Numbered from the stretch's first letter, positions 26,001 to 34,862 are shown. The stretch is DNA of 64,000 nt from Tractidigestivibacter scatoligenes (GCF_001494635.1 NZ_LOJF01000010.1:248001-312000), one strand, 5' to 3'. Program-made: numbers and translations. Notes: generated by a model not told the origin, from the sequence alone.

Positions 26001-28783
26001 ACGCATCGGGGAACCTCGCCTGGGCGCGCGACCGCGCCACGCAGTCCGCGCACCCCGGCATTGTGCCGGTTGACCTGCCCGGATACAGCGACATGGGCGG
26101 CATGACCTGGCGCACCTTCAAGTCCAGCCGTCCGGACGTAATCTCCAACGAGCTTCTCGCCTATACCCAGCCCACCGACAACACGCGGGTTACCGTTACC
26201 TCGCGCCTTGCTGACGAGCGCTTCCAGGCCTACTACGAGTTCTACAAGGATGACCCCACGGTAAGCGACCAGCTCAAGGCCAAGCTGGCAAGCCTTGTAG
26301 ACCAGGACGTCTCGGCCACTATTACGGTTACGGGCACCTCGGGCAAGGACGCGCCGGAGCAGGTTACCGCTAGCTGCTCGGTTATTGGCTCCAATGCTGC
26401 TGGCGCCAACGTGAGCTGGGCGCCGGAGACCTCGCTTTCCGTCGAGCCGGGAACCACCGCGGCAGGCCTCACCAAGAAGATCCTTGATGCCAACGGCATC
26501 ACTTACGACAATGGCCTCTACACCTTTACCAAGGACGGCAACTCGCTGGGCTATGACGCCGCAACCGGCAAGTGTTGGCAGCTCTTCATCAACGGCGAGT
26601 CTGCCACGGTGATGGCGTCGAACTACGTCCTCAAAGAGGGCGACCAGGTTGTTTGGTACTACTCCGCCTGGGGAGACTCGCTTCCTGGCCAGGTTACTGG
26701 TTCGGTGAAGGTGATTGGCAAGGACGCCTCGGGTCTGGATCAGGTGTGGGCCGATACCACGTCGCTCACGCTTGTCGAGGGTTCGACGGCGGCGGATCTC
26801 TCGGAGGCGGCGTTTTCTGCGTGCGGCCTCACGCGTGCCTCGTCTACCAGCAGCTGGGGTTACTACCTGAGCACCATCACTTCGCCCGTGGACGGACGTG
26901 TGTTGGGCTGGGATGCCTCGACGGGCGCGTACTGGCACCTGTTTGTAAACGGTAAGGCGTCGCAGGTTGGCGCAAGCAGCGTGAACATTGCCAACGGCGA
27001 CGAGGTCGTCTGGTACTACTGCACGGATTCTGACAGCCTTCCCAAGAGCGATGCGCTGGTAGTGGACCCATCGGCAACGCGCCCCACAAGCCTGAGCGCC
27101 GCTTGGCCTGGCTACAAGGGCACGGACGAGACGGGCGTAGTGCGCGGGCTCGCCACACCAGTGCCCGGCTCAAGCACCTATGCTAGGCTTGACTGGGCGC
27201 GGTCACGCACTACGACCAGCATGTTTGTCAACGCGAGCGACGCGATTGTCGTTAACGGCGACGTCTACGATGCCGCGCAGACGCAGCTCTATCGCCGTGA
27301 CGCGTCCACGGGTGTGGTTCTTGACGAGGCGCGCCTGGCTGCAAGCGTGGACTCCACTGCGCGCCTGCAGTACGCCGACGGTCTCATACTTGTGCCGCTG
27401 CACGGAGGCCGTATCCAGGCGCTCACGGCAGACACGCTGACCACGGTTTGGGTCTCGGCCGCGCTGCCTGCCTCTACCAGTGCGAGTGGCAAGGCCGTTG
27501 ACCAGCAGCTCCTCTCGTCCGTCACCGTGCGTGACGGCAAGGCGTACTTCTCGACCGTGGCACCTGACGGCAGCGATTCCTGCGGAGGCTACGTGGCCTG
27601 CGTGAGCTTGGCTGACGGCAGCCTTGTGTGGTCGCACGAGGGAACGGACGCAGGCTACTACTGGACGGGCGCCGTGCCCACTTCTGCCGGCGTGCTTACC
27701 GCCAACGACGAGGGGCGCGTCTCGCTGTTCGATACCGCTACGGGGGAGGAGCTTTCCTCGGTCGAGCTGGGGACGCGTTGCCGCGCACAGCTGGCAGTGA
27801 GCGGAAATACGGTCTACGCGGTCACGACCGACGGCACGCTGCACGAGCTCTTCCTGGGTTCTGACGGCTCGCTGACGGCAGGCCGCAGCGTGAGGTTCGG
27901 CTCGTACTCCACCTCGTCGCCTGTCATCTGCGACGGGCGAATCTACGTGGGCGGTTCCTCCTCCGCAGACGTGACGCGCGGCGCGCTCTTCGTGATTGAC
28001 CTTGCCTCCATGAGCGTGGTGCACGAGGTACTGGTGCCTGCGACCGCTGTCGAGGGCCAGGTGGGGACCGGTGACGTTAAGAGCGCACCTCTGGTGAGCG
28101 TTGCCCTCGATGGCAACACGTACGTGTACTTCACAAGCAACGGCAAACCTGGCGGCGTGTACGCCTACCGGCTTGGGGACGCCGAGGCCACCACGCTCTA
28201 CCAGCCCGCGAGCGACCTCTGGCAGTACTGCATGAGCTCCATCGCCTGCGACGCAAGCGGCAACCTCTACTATTTCAACGACTCCGGCACCCTCTTCAAG
28301 CTGGACGCGGGCGCAGCCACGGCCGCGCCGGGCGAAAAGGGCCAGGGCGGCGAGAACAACGCTGGCTCTGCTGGCGGCAGGGGCAACGCTGGTACCAACG
28401 GTAACGCAGGTGGTAACACTGCGGGCAGCGCCTTTGGCAACGCCACGTCGACCTCATCCGCAGCGAAGCCGTCAAAGCCTCACGTAACCGTCTCTGGCGG
28501 CAATGCGTCGACTGGCTCCGCGACAGCCGACGCCCTCGCGTCAGAGAACAGCTCGCTTCTCGGCAGCTACTCCTCGGAGGACGTGACCGCCGTCACCTCC
28601 ACGGGGGCCAAGGAACCCGCTGAAACCGGCGAGACTTCTGCAAGCGAGACTTCAGCGAACCAGTCGGGCCTTCCCATCTGGCCCATCATTGGCACCTGCG
28701 TTGGTGCGGCGCTGCTCATCCTGCTGCTTGCCACGCGTCGTCGCCGCGGCGATGACGGAACCGCCGAGGGGAGGCGCGGCTAG
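23057..28783 (+). CDS. Large surface protein with Ig-like repeats, two DUF4430 domains and a PQQ-type propeller
   Basis: The 1908-residue protein has a signal peptide (about 1-36, ending TRALAEA) and a C-terminal membrane anchor (IWPIIGTCVGAALLILLLATRRRR, about 1870-1893) with no LPXTG motif. Residues about 75-600 contain repeated Ig-like modules with the YQWQ/WYAS pattern. Two DUF4430 domains, the fold of the transcobalamin C-terminal domain, are at about 1114-1205 and 1221-1326 (KCWQLFINGES, EGDQVVWYYSAW). A PQQ-type beta-propeller follows (about 1375-1750), then a Gly/Asn/Ser linker. It is the first gene of an ECF locus and likely binds the vitamin or its carrier at the cell surface. GGGAGGCGGGG precedes ATG 23057. 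Confidence 0.8.
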   Translation: MKPTEPTTMPVRRLCDRILAVTLSLVTAASMVPTRALAEAAAEASPAATAAAASAEASASDAASVSIYSTYLTTSASSTSGTYAFAASDTLWAWAREKGSGTPIDPATLTYQWQVSSDNSTWEDIPGATAQSLSLASYAGRYVRCTLATADVSSSRTTRSRNKVAAAGSVNLVNVSLSNAGKLAPGNTITATAKDASGADATSNASVTWSWYASDSAYGTGEKIAGATTSTLTVTSDLLGKYVYASADGGYGATKSLAAGPVQEAGTVMLYKVTVDASGSAKVGQTLTATAYTSSYTQASSTDVVLYQWQWAASKTTDDSAFTDISGATSATFTVPEQTSDGTSLLGTYLRVKATSGNSVVSTSAPSYYGTTATDPVGPVALAGAYDVSSVKLSSSATNAQVGATLTAQPQYEKTSSWGSYETDLPSDAKLTCTWYAADDAAGTNARELTPEDGATGVTLKLSSPLEGKYVWASCSALMASAESEKSQVKAAGAYDLHHIVLSPSSSALVTGDTVKAVVYASQLSGSNVDVTGNDGVSLQWYVADTPSGEWQPLDGCTSASLQVPESAAGKYLKVVATSGTATVESTFDQAVVGANTLAGAAARLKNENWRPSLTYGTDTNVNDVLLAKLADEGVDTTGLAVRVSNVSFSDADANATVGISTADADNGAITYFSCDTDKVSSWNISSLQTVSSITFTLTRGDETVTYTPNRTFQVPWDENAARAVLQKKADAITLGFAQGDSADSVTQAFTLPASLGGASATWTASDSSVRVSGESWDSTLTATPTRGSSDTPVTLTATVSFTGYGMPEVSVTKDFPITVKADPEAVAAAQTELVAKVESSFAYDKVTAFSTGDVIDPTAVTGDLQLPTTRTLGVDGKYYAVAYSSNDSLVSFNGYHATVVRPLGTARTVTITCTVTDKSNPEITSSKSLEFTLSPVSEQEIDAAVSLMEKAKAGYALALLDGQDASNVTGNLRSFLGAYEDASGNLAWARDRATQSAHPGIVPVDLPGYSDMGGMTWRTFKSSRPDVISNELLAYTQPTDNTRVTVTSRLADERFQAYYEFYKDDPTVSDQLKAKLASLVDQDVSATITVTGTSGKDAPEQVTASCSVIGSNAAGANVSWAPETSLSVEPGTTAAGLTKKILDANGITYDNGLYTFTKDGNSLGYDAATGKCWQLFINGESATVMASNYVLKEGDQVVWYYSAWGDSLPGQVTGSVKVIGKDASGLDQVWADTTSLTLVEGSTAADLSEAAFSACGLTRASSTSSWGYYLSTITSPVDGRVLGWDASTGAYWHLFVNGKASQVGASSVNIANGDEVVWYYCTDSDSLPKSDALVVDPSATRPTSLSAAWPGYKGTDETGVVRGLATPVPGSSTYARLDWARSRTTTSMFVNASDAIVVNGDVYDAAQTQLYRRDASTGVVLDEARLAASVDSTARLQYADGLILVPLHGGRIQALTADTLTTVWVSAALPASTSASGKAVDQQLLSSVTVRDGKAYFSTVAPDGSDSCGGYVACVSLADGSLVWSHEGTDAGYYWTGAVPTSAGVLTANDEGRVSLFDTATGEELSSVELGTRCRAQLAVSGNTVYAVTTDGTLHELFLGSDGSLTAGRSVRFGSYSTSSPVICDGRIYVGGSSSADVTRGALFVIDLASMSVVHEVLVPATAVEGQVGTGDVKSAPLVSVALDGNTYVYFTSNGKPGGVYAYRLGDAEATTLYQPASDLWQYCMSSIACDASGNLYYFNDSGTLFKLDAGAATAAPGEKGQGGENNAGSAGGRGNAGTNGNAGGNTAGSAFGNATSTSSAAKPSKPHVTVSGGNASTGSATADALASENSSLLGSYSSEDVTAVTSTGAKEPAETGETSASETSANQSGLPIWPIIGTCVGAALLILLLATRRRRGDDGTAEGRRG

Positions 28784-29956
28784 ATGTCAGACAACGGCAT
28801 GAAACTTGACAGTCAGCAGCCAGCAAACGGCAAGCACACTGCCAGGGTGATTCTCGCGATTCTCGCCGCTGCGCTCATTGCCTTCTGCGTTTGGGCGATG
28901 TCCGTCTACGCGCAGGGCGGCGACCCGCTTGCCTGGGCAACCGGGTCTGCTGCATTCCAGACCACGACCGAGGAGGGCCAGCCCGCCGACCAGGACGCCG
29001 CTGTGTCGCAGGAGGCATCTCAGGCGCTCAAACTCACCACGGACGACGTCTACTCCGCTCTTGCGACGCTCCAGTTTGACGGCACAGACGTCTCGCTCGA
29101 GAAGGGCGTTGCCCGTGTGGTCCTCTCCTCAGATGGCATCTGGGTTGAGGAGGCAAGCTCCGCTGATGCGCCGGACATGGTGCTTGTCTGCGCTCAGCGC
29201 TCGGCTGCCCTTGCGGCCTGGGCCTCTGAGCAGGGTGTGGGTATCCCAGGTGCCACCTGGATTTGCGAGGACGGCACCGGCGCCGTGCGCATGGCCATAA
29301 CCATGCCCACGGCCGGTGCCCCTACCACGGGAGACTTGGCAACGCTCCTCTCGGCAGCAACTGGCTACGGAATCTCCGGCGACGCGTACGCCAAGCTGAA
29401 CGCAGACAACATTTCCCAGTTTGCTGGCGTGGCTCCGACACTTCCGGACGGCACGGCCGTCTCGATCAATGCCAACGTCACGTCTGCTGGCGAGAACCTC
29501 TCCGCTACAGATGTCGCAACGCGTCAGAAGGACGTCAGCTCCGGGACAGTTGGCGTCACTGGCACTGGCACGTCCAGCGGCGTCGGGAGTTCCTCGTCGG
29601 CAACCGGCGCGCAATCGGGAAGCTCGTCCGCGCAGTCCACGCAGAACGCCAAGGTTCGCGTCACCGTGACCATCGACGCCCGTGCTGACGGAGGATCGTC
29701 CAGCTCGTACACCGTCTCGCTCGACCCTGGAGCCACCGCATACGACGCCCTGGTGGCAACCGGTGCAGGCGTCAACGCGCGCAGCACGGCCATGGGCATC
29801 TACGTTGCTGCCATCAACGGATATGCCGAGAAGGACCAGGGCGGGGAGAGCGGCTGGAAGTACGCGGTTAACGGGAGCTACCCCAACTACTCGGCGGGCT
29901 CCTACACCCTCGCGGATGGCGATGCGGTGACGTGGGTCTACGTCACGTCGGCATAG
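28784..29956 (+). CDS. Membrane-anchored DUF4430 protein of the ECF locus
   Basis: The 390-residue protein starts immediately after the stop of the large surface protein (ATG 28784, RBS GAGGGGAGG). An N-terminal membrane helix (RVILAILAAALIAFCVWAMSVYA, about 20-42) precedes a unique domain of about 180 residues and a Ser/Thr/Gly-rich linker. The last 100 residues form a DUF4430 domain (ATAYDALVATGAGVN...GWKYAVNGSYPNYSAGSYTLADGDAVTWVYV). DUF4430 is related to the cobalamin-contacting domain of animal intrinsic factor and transcobalamin. The protein may hand substrate from the surface protein to the ECF transporter. Confidence 0.8.
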   Translation: MSDNGMKLDSQQPANGKHTARVILAILAAALIAFCVWAMSVYAQGGDPLAWATGSAAFQTTTEEGQPADQDAAVSQEASQALKLTTDDVYSALATLQFDGTDVSLEKGVARVVLSSDGIWVEEASSADAPDMVLVCAQRSAALAAWASEQGVGIPGATWICEDGTGAVRMAITMPTAGAPTTGDLATLLSAATGYGISGDAYAKLNADNISQFAGVAPTLPDGTAVSINANVTSAGENLSATDVATRQKDVSSGTVGVTGTGTSSGVGSSSSATGAQSGSSSAQSTQNAKVRVTVTIDARADGGSSSSYTVSLDPGATAYDALVATGAGVNARSTAMGIYVAAINGYAEKDQGGESGWKYAVNGSYPNYSAGSYTLADGDAVTWVYVTSA

Positions 29957-29972
29957 CGTCAGAGATTAGAAA

Positions 29973-30866
29973 GTGCGTCATACTCGTCACATGCTGACCA
30001 TGCGAGACACACACACCGCCTTCGACACCTGCCACCCGGCTGTGCCGGCGACGTACTTTGCCGCAACCATCCTCATCGCCATCTTCGCGATGCAGCCGGT
30101 CTGCGTGGGCATCTCGCTGGCCGGTGCGCTTGTGTTCTCGCTTGCCGCGCGTGGATGGCGACGCACGCTCGGCGGCCTTCGCTGGCAGCTGCCCATGGTG
30201 GCCCTTGTCGCCGTGGCCAACCCTCTCTTCTCGGCGTCTGGCTCCACGCTGGTGGCGCAGCTTGGGCCTATGGCTATCTACCAGGAGAGCATTGCCTACG
30301 GCGCCTGTGCTGGAGCGCTTCTGGTGGCGGTGGTCCTGTGGTTTGAGGATGCCGCCTGCGTGCTCACGCAGGACCGTCTGCTCCAGCTGGGTGCCCGCGT
30401 TCTTCCAACGGTGACGCTTGTGACCTCGATGGCAGCGCAGCTGGTGCCCCAGCTCATGCAGCGCTCGCAGACCGTGCGGGCAGCCACGCTCGCTACCACG
30501 GCGGCCGCACCGGAAGGCTCGCGCGATCGCGGCGTGCGCGTGGCCGACCAGCTCATGAGTTGGTCGATGGAGGATTCCATCGAGCGCTCCGACGCCATGC
30601 GCGCCCGCGGGTGGGGTGCCACGGACCGCCGCAGCTGCTATCTGCCGGATTCCTTCCGGAACTCCGACGCGTTTGCGCTTGCGGGTATTGTCCTGCTTGC
30701 CGCCGTGAGTGCATTTCTCGTCTACGCGGCTTGCTCGCAGTGGCACTTCTATCCCACCATGCCGCGCCTGGTTGCCTGGTGGGGCTATGCGCCGCATGCC
30801 GTGCTGGCATTCCTTCCCACGGCGCTAGACCTGGGACAACGTCTTCGATGGGGGAGGGTTGCATGA
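29973..30866 (+). CDS. ecfT: Energy-coupling factor transporter transmembrane protein EcfT
   Basis: The 297-residue protein has about six hydrophobic segments and two cytoplasmic coupling motifs with the EcfT Ala-Arg-Gly pattern (DAMRARGWG near 210). EcfT couples ATP hydrolysis by the A subunits to the S component. GTG 29973 is the longest start; ATG 29991 and ATG 30000 are alternatives and none has a clear Shine-Dalgarno. The stop overlaps the start of the ATPase gene (ATGA), which shows tight coupling. Confidence 0.82.
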   Translation: MRHTRHMLTMRDTHTAFDTCHPAVPATYFAATILIAIFAMQPVCVGISLAGALVFSLAARGWRRTLGGLRWQLPMVALVAVANPLFSASGSTLVAQLGPMAIYQESIAYGACAGALLVAVVLWFEDAACVLTQDRLLQLGARVLPTVTLVTSMAAQLVPQLMQRSQTVRAATLATTAAAPEGSRDRGVRVADQLMSWSMEDSIERSDAMRARGWGATDRRSCYLPDSFRNSDAFALAGIVLLAAVSAFLVYAACSQWHFYPTMPRLVAWWGYAPHAVLAFLPTALDLGQRLRWGRVA

Positions 30867-32290
30867 ATGCGCTCGAGCTTAGGGACGTGAGTTTCTCCTA
30901 CCCCGCAACAGACACAGAGCCCAGCCCCGCGCCGGTTCTTGAGCATGTCTCGCTCGTTGTGCCCGAGGGAGCGTTTGCGCTGCTCACGGGTAGTACCGGC
31001 TCTGGTAAGTCGACGCTTCTGCGCCTGGCCAAGCCGGAGGTGACGCCGGCGGGCGCACTTGTCGGCCACGTGCTCGCGTTTGGCAAGGATGTGCGCACGC
31101 TCTCGCCGGTGGAGTCCGCGCAGACCGTGGGGCTCGTCTTCCAGAGCCCCGACAGCCAGATTGTGTGCGACACTGTGTGGCATGAGATGGCATTTGGCCT
31201 GGAGAACCTGGGGACGCCGGTGTCCGAGATGCGTCGCCGCGTGGCTGAAACCTGCATGTTCTTTGGCATGGAGCCCTGGTTTCGCCGTCAGACGGCAAGC
31301 CTCTCCGGCGGTCAGCGCCAGATGCTCGCACTTGCTGCAACGCTCGCCATGCGGCCGCGCCTGCTGCTTCTGGACGAGCCCACTTCGATGCTCGATCCGG
31401 TAGCCGAGAAGGACTTCCTAGCCATGCTTTTCCGCGCAAACCGCGAGCTGGGAGTCACCGTTGTTGTGGCAACGCATGCGCCCGAGCCCATGCGCGACGT
31501 GGCTACCTGTGCCTTTCGTGTGGAGCAAGGCCGCGTGCGCGAGCTCTCGCTTAACGAGGCCATTGCTGCCTGCGCCTTTAGACCGGAGGTAGTGAAACGC
31601 GCCACCGGCAAGCCAACTGTCAGCCACTCGAAACCCGCACTCTCGCTGCGCGATACGTGGTTTCGTTACGAGCGCAATTCCGACTGGGTCCTGCGCGGTC
31701 TGGACCTCGCGGCGCCCGAAGGCGAGGTTACGGCAATCGTCGGCGGCAATGGCTCGGGCAAGACGACCCTCTTGCAGCTGGCGTGCGGCGTTCTTGCACC
31801 GCAGCGCGGACGTCTTTCTCGTCCCCATGCGGCGTCGCAGGCGTACCTGCCGCAGAGCCCGCGTGCCATTCTCTCTGCGCAGACCGTACGCGAGGAGCTC
31901 ATGCTCTGGTCAAAGGGCGCGGGCTACGGCGAGGCCCAGGTCACGGCAATGATGGAGCGCCTGGGGCTCACGGGCGTGGCGGCGAGAAACCCGCTCGACC
32001 TCTCCGGTGGCCAGCAGCAGCTCGTGGCCTTTGCAAAGCTGCTGCTCACAAGGCCAAGCCTGCTCATTTTGGACGAGCCTACCAAGGGCCTCGACGCCGC
32101 AGCTCGCACGAAGCTTGCCCGTCTCGTGCAGGAGCTGCGCCAGGAGGGGAGGAGCGTCCTTCTCGCCACGCACGACCTTGCGTTTGTCTCTGCGGTGGCA
32201 GACTCCGTGTCGCTGCTCTTTGACGGGACCGTGACGTGCACAGAAGGACCCGACGAGTTTCTCGCCGGGTCTTGGCTCTACCATGCGTGA
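30863..32290 (+). CDS. Energy-coupling factor ATPase with two ABC domains
   Basis: The 475-residue protein fuses two ABC modules. The first has Walker A GSTGSGKST (about 38-46), Q-loop FQSPDSQIV, LSGGQRQM and LLLLDEPTS. The second has GGNGSGKTT (about 293-301), LPQSPRAIL, LSGGQQQL and LLILDEPTKG. FQSPDSQIV and similar Q-loops are typical of EcfA. It starts at ATG 30863, overlapping the ecfT stop by four bases, with GGGGAGGG just upstream. A longer in-frame start inside ecfT is not needed. A single polypeptide with both A domains replaces the usual EcfA1/EcfA2 pair. Confidence 0.9.
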   Translation: MNALELRDVSFSYPATDTEPSPAPVLEHVSLVVPEGAFALLTGSTGSGKSTLLRLAKPEVTPAGALVGHVLAFGKDVRTLSPVESAQTVGLVFQSPDSQIVCDTVWHEMAFGLENLGTPVSEMRRRVAETCMFFGMEPWFRRQTASLSGGQRQMLALAATLAMRPRLLLLDEPTSMLDPVAEKDFLAMLFRANRELGVTVVVATHAPEPMRDVATCAFRVEQGRVRELSLNEAIAACAFRPEVVKRATGKPTVSHSKPALSLRDTWFRYERNSDWVLRGLDLAAPEGEVTAIVGGNGSGKTTLLQLACGVLAPQRGRLSRPHAASQAYLPQSPRAILSAQTVREELMLWSKGAGYGEAQVTAMMERLGLTGVAARNPLDLSGGQQQLVAFAKLLLTRPSLLILDEPTKGLDAAARTKLARLVQELRQEGRSVLLATHDLAFVSAVADSVSLLFDGTVTCTEGPDEFLAGSWLYHA

Positions 32291-32345
32291 GTTGTGGCGC
32301 GCCGCCGCGTGAACGTCGTGCCGTCAGCGCGCCGTCGGCTGCTGG

Positions 32346-32786
32346 CTAGAAGGTGAGGAATGGCTCCTCCATGCCCTCTTCTTCGAGGTCATCTTCCGAA
32401 AGGTCGTCAAGGTCCTCCATGTCCTCGAGCTCGATCTCGTCGCCGTCATCCTCGCCCCAGCCGTATGCGCTGGCGGCAAGCTCGTCCACGCTCGTGTCGG
32501 GAAGTGCGCTCGTCACCGAGCACAGGCCGTCAATGGCGGGCACGATCTTCTGCCACTGCGTGATCACCGGGTCCTGCGGCACGCCCTCCAGCTCAACAAG
32601 GGAGTCGAGGTAGATCTCGCTTGCGCCCTCAAGCAGGTCAGACTCGGCGCGCACGCTCGCGAACTTTGACGCAAACTTCTCGAGGGCCTCGTCCGCCGAG
32701 TCCGCCTCAACCACGCACGGCATGAGGCAGTAGTTGTTTGCCTGGTCCTTGTCATCGTTGTAGCTAAAGTTTCCAACGTAGAGCAT
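32346..32786 (-). CDS. Acidic hypothetical protein
   Basis: The 146-residue protein is not recognised. It begins MLYVGNFSYNDDKDQANNYCLMPCVVEADS at ATG 32786, after GGAGGAGGCCCC. A compact N-terminal domain of about 100 residues carries no membrane segment. It is followed by a very acidic tail (GEDDGDEIELEDMEDLDDLSEDDLEEE). It lies on the opposite strand between the ECF ATPase and the S component, so it interrupts that operon and is probably not part of it. Confidence 0.65.
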   Translation of the reverse strand: MLYVGNFSYNDDKDQANNYCLMPCVVEADSADEALEKFASKFASVRAESDLLEGASEIYLDSLVELEGVPQDPVITQWQKIVPAIDGLCSVTSALPDTSVDELAASAYGWGEDDGDEIELEDMEDLDDLSEDDLEEEGMEEPFLTF

Positions 32787-32927
32787 GGGGCCTCCTCCGG
32801 TCGATGGGTGCGGCACATGCCCATCTTAGGCAATTCTGCGCAGGTTGGTGGTTGTTTCCTGTAAGCGGGCGGTACGCTGTGGCATAGAGTGTTGCGTGCG
32901 GGTTTTCTGACGAGAAAGGCAAGGGCC

Positions 32928-33635
32928 ATGGCAACGAGCAGCGCGAGCGCAACCTGCCAACGTGTCATCGCTGCCCTCGAGGTGCCGTCGATAGTCGCCG
33001 TTCCCGCGGTTCTCGTTGCCTGTGCCGTGAACGGCGTGCAGGCGGCCGCGGGGCTCACGCTTCTGGTGGTGGTTCTCTGCGTGGGGCTCTTCATGGCCAG
33101 CTTCGAGGCCTCACGGCCTGCGCTTCGACAGGTCATGCCCACTGCCACGCTCGCGGCGCTGGCGGCGGCCGGGCGAATCCTCTTTGCCCCCATTCCCGAC
33201 GTCAAGCCCGTCTCGGCGATTGCCATTGTCGTGGGTGCCACGCTGGGCAGGAGCGAGGGCTTCATGGTGGGTGCGCTGGCTGCGCTGTTGTCGAACTTCT
33301 TCTTTGGCCAGGGCGTGTGGACGCCCTGGCAGATGTATGCGTGGGGGCTTGTCGGCTACCTCGCGGGCGTGCTGGGCGAGCGCGGTCTTCTTAGGCGCCG
33401 CGGCGCGTTGCTCGCGTACGGGTTTCTCTCAGCACTCTTTTACGGGGCGATTCTCAACGGCTGGTACGTGATTGGATACGTGGAGCCCATCACCTGGTCT
33501 ACCGTGGCCGCAGCGTATGCGGCTGGGCTTCCGTGGGACTGCCTGCACGGAGCCGCCACGGTGGGCTTCCTCGCGGCGATATGGGTGCCGTGGGGCGCGC
33601 GCATCCGACACGCCGTCGCGAAGTACGGCCTGTAG
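32928..33635 (+). CDS. ECF transporter S component (predicted corrinoid/vitamin specificity)
   Basis: The 235-residue protein has about six hydrophobic segments. It shows the pattern of S components seen next to DUF4430 genes: AAGRILFAPIPDVKPVSAIAIVVG, LGRSEGFMVGALAALLSNFFFGQGVWTPWQM and WGLVGYLAG. ATG 32928 has GAGAAAGGCAAGG upstream. It would bind substrate in the membrane and pair with the EcfT and two-domain EcfA encoded just upstream. The substrate is inferred as cobalamin or a precursor from the DUF4430 partners. Other vitamins remain possible. Confidence 0.75.
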   Translation: MATSSASATCQRVIAALEVPSIVAVPAVLVACAVNGVQAAAGLTLLVVVLCVGLFMASFEASRPALRQVMPTATLAALAAAGRILFAPIPDVKPVSAIAIVVGATLGRSEGFMVGALAALLSNFFFGQGVWTPWQMYAWGLVGYLAGVLGERGLLRRRGALLAYGFLSALFYGAILNGWYVIGYVEPITWSTVAAAYAAGLPWDCLHGAATVGFLAAIWVPWGARIRHAVAKYGL

Positions 33636-33678
33636 CTGCAAGTCCCGGCCTACGGCTGGAACTTTCGGGGACTGCCCC

Positions 33679-33748
33679 CGATACACGTTCGGAGCCGAAT
33701 CTGTGACCCGCCCAGGTCGATACACATTCGAAGAACGAATGTGTATCG
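33679..33748. repeat. Double-palindrome element family B, copy 5 (solo)
   Basis: Same orientation as copies 1 and 2. Its second half is a perfect 13-bp inverted repeat, CGATACACATTCG (33718-33730) and CGAATGTGTATCG (33736-33748), with a 5-base loop. This is the least degenerate copy. No nuclease-like gene is adjacent. Confidence 0.8.
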
Positions 33749-34020
33749 AACCGCCGCCTCAACCAGCCCCCAAGCCCCTCTTCACTCCCCAAATGTGAAG
33801 AAACCCGGACTTCCACCCCGCGCCGCGCCACCCCGCACCCGCTCACCCTTGCGTCGCAGCCGCCAGAGAGTAGAATTTCTTAGGTTACATGGGTATCGAC
33901 CGCGTCCGCAGCCCCCACGGCCGCCAAAGGGCGGCATCCGGCCGCGCACAGTCGCACCCGCATCAAGTACAAGCGCGGACCTCGCAGCCAGGCTCGCGCG
34001 CGGTGTGGATAGGAGACTCA

Positions 34021-34824
34021 ATGTCCGGACACTCTAAGTGGGCTACCACCAAGCACAAGAAGGCGGCCATCGACGCCAAGCGCTCGTCGCTCTTCTCCAA
34101 GCTCTCGCGCAACATCACCGTTGCCGCCAAGATCGGTGGCGACCCCAACCCGGACAACAACGCCACCCTCGCCGCTGCCGTCCAGCGCGCCCGCATGGTC
34201 TCCATGCCCAACGCCAAGATCAAGGCAGCCATCGACAAGGCCTTCGGTGCCGGCGCCGACGCGGCCGTCTACGAGGAGATCACCTACGAAGGCTACGGCC
34301 CCGCAGGCGTTGCCGTCTACGTTGACTGCCTGACCGACAACAAGAACCGCACCGCCGCAGACGTCCGTTCCGCCTTCACGCACGCTGGCGGCAACCTGGG
34401 CACCTCCGGCTCCGTCGCGTTCCAGTTCGAGCGCAAGGGCTCCATCGCCGTCGAGAAGGTCATCCACAGCGACGAGAAGAAGGTCCCCGACCGCGAGAAC
34501 GCCGTGGACGAGGACGAGTTCATGCTCGCCGTGGCCGAGGCCGGCGGCGAGGACTACGAGGACGCCGGCGACGAGTGGATCGTCTACACCGCGTACGACA
34601 AGATGCAGGACGTCCAGAAGGCGCTCGAGGCCCAGGGCATCGAGGTCAAGGGCTCCGAGCTCACGATGATGCCCACCACCCCCACCGACGTCTCGGTCAA
34701 CGACGCCAAGAAGGTCCAGCGCCTCATCGACCGCCTGGACGAGCTCGAGGATGTCCAGAACGTCTACAGCACCATGAACGTCACAGACGAAATCGCCGAG
34801 GCCCTCGCAGAAGACGAGGACTAG
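34021..34824 (+). CDS. yebC: YebC/PmpR-family DNA-binding regulator (translation factor TACO1-like)
   Basis: The 267-residue protein opens with the family hallmark MSGHSKWATTKHKKAAIDAKRSSLFSKL, followed by IGGDPNPDNNATLAAAVQRAR and GYGPAGVAVYVDCLTDNKNRT. Members act as transcription regulators or as factors that relieve ribosome stalling at proline runs. ATG 34021 has AGGAGA five bases upstream; the longer open frame is rejected. It is somewhat longer than the usual 240-250 residues because of a charged segment around 140-165. Confidence 0.93.
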   Translation: MSGHSKWATTKHKKAAIDAKRSSLFSKLSRNITVAAKIGGDPNPDNNATLAAAVQRARMVSMPNAKIKAAIDKAFGAGADAAVYEEITYEGYGPAGVAVYVDCLTDNKNRTAADVRSAFTHAGGNLGTSGSVAFQFERKGSIAVEKVIHSDEKKVPDRENAVDEDEFMLAVAEAGGEDYEDAGDEWIVYTAYDKMQDVQKALEAQGIEVKGSELTMMPTTPTDVSVNDAKKVQRLIDRLDELEDVQNVYSTMNVTDEIAEALAEDED

Positions 34825-34833
34825 GCACGCATC

Positions 34834-34862
34834 GGCGCCGGTGACCCTAAGGCACCGGCGCC
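34834..34862 (+). terminator. Terminator after yebC
   Basis: A perfect 10-bp stem, GGCGCCGGTG and CACCGGCGCC with a 9-base loop, begins nine bases after the yebC stop and is followed by the pyrimidine-rich CTCTCTTCTC. It separates yebC from the capsule locus. Confidence 0.75.
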
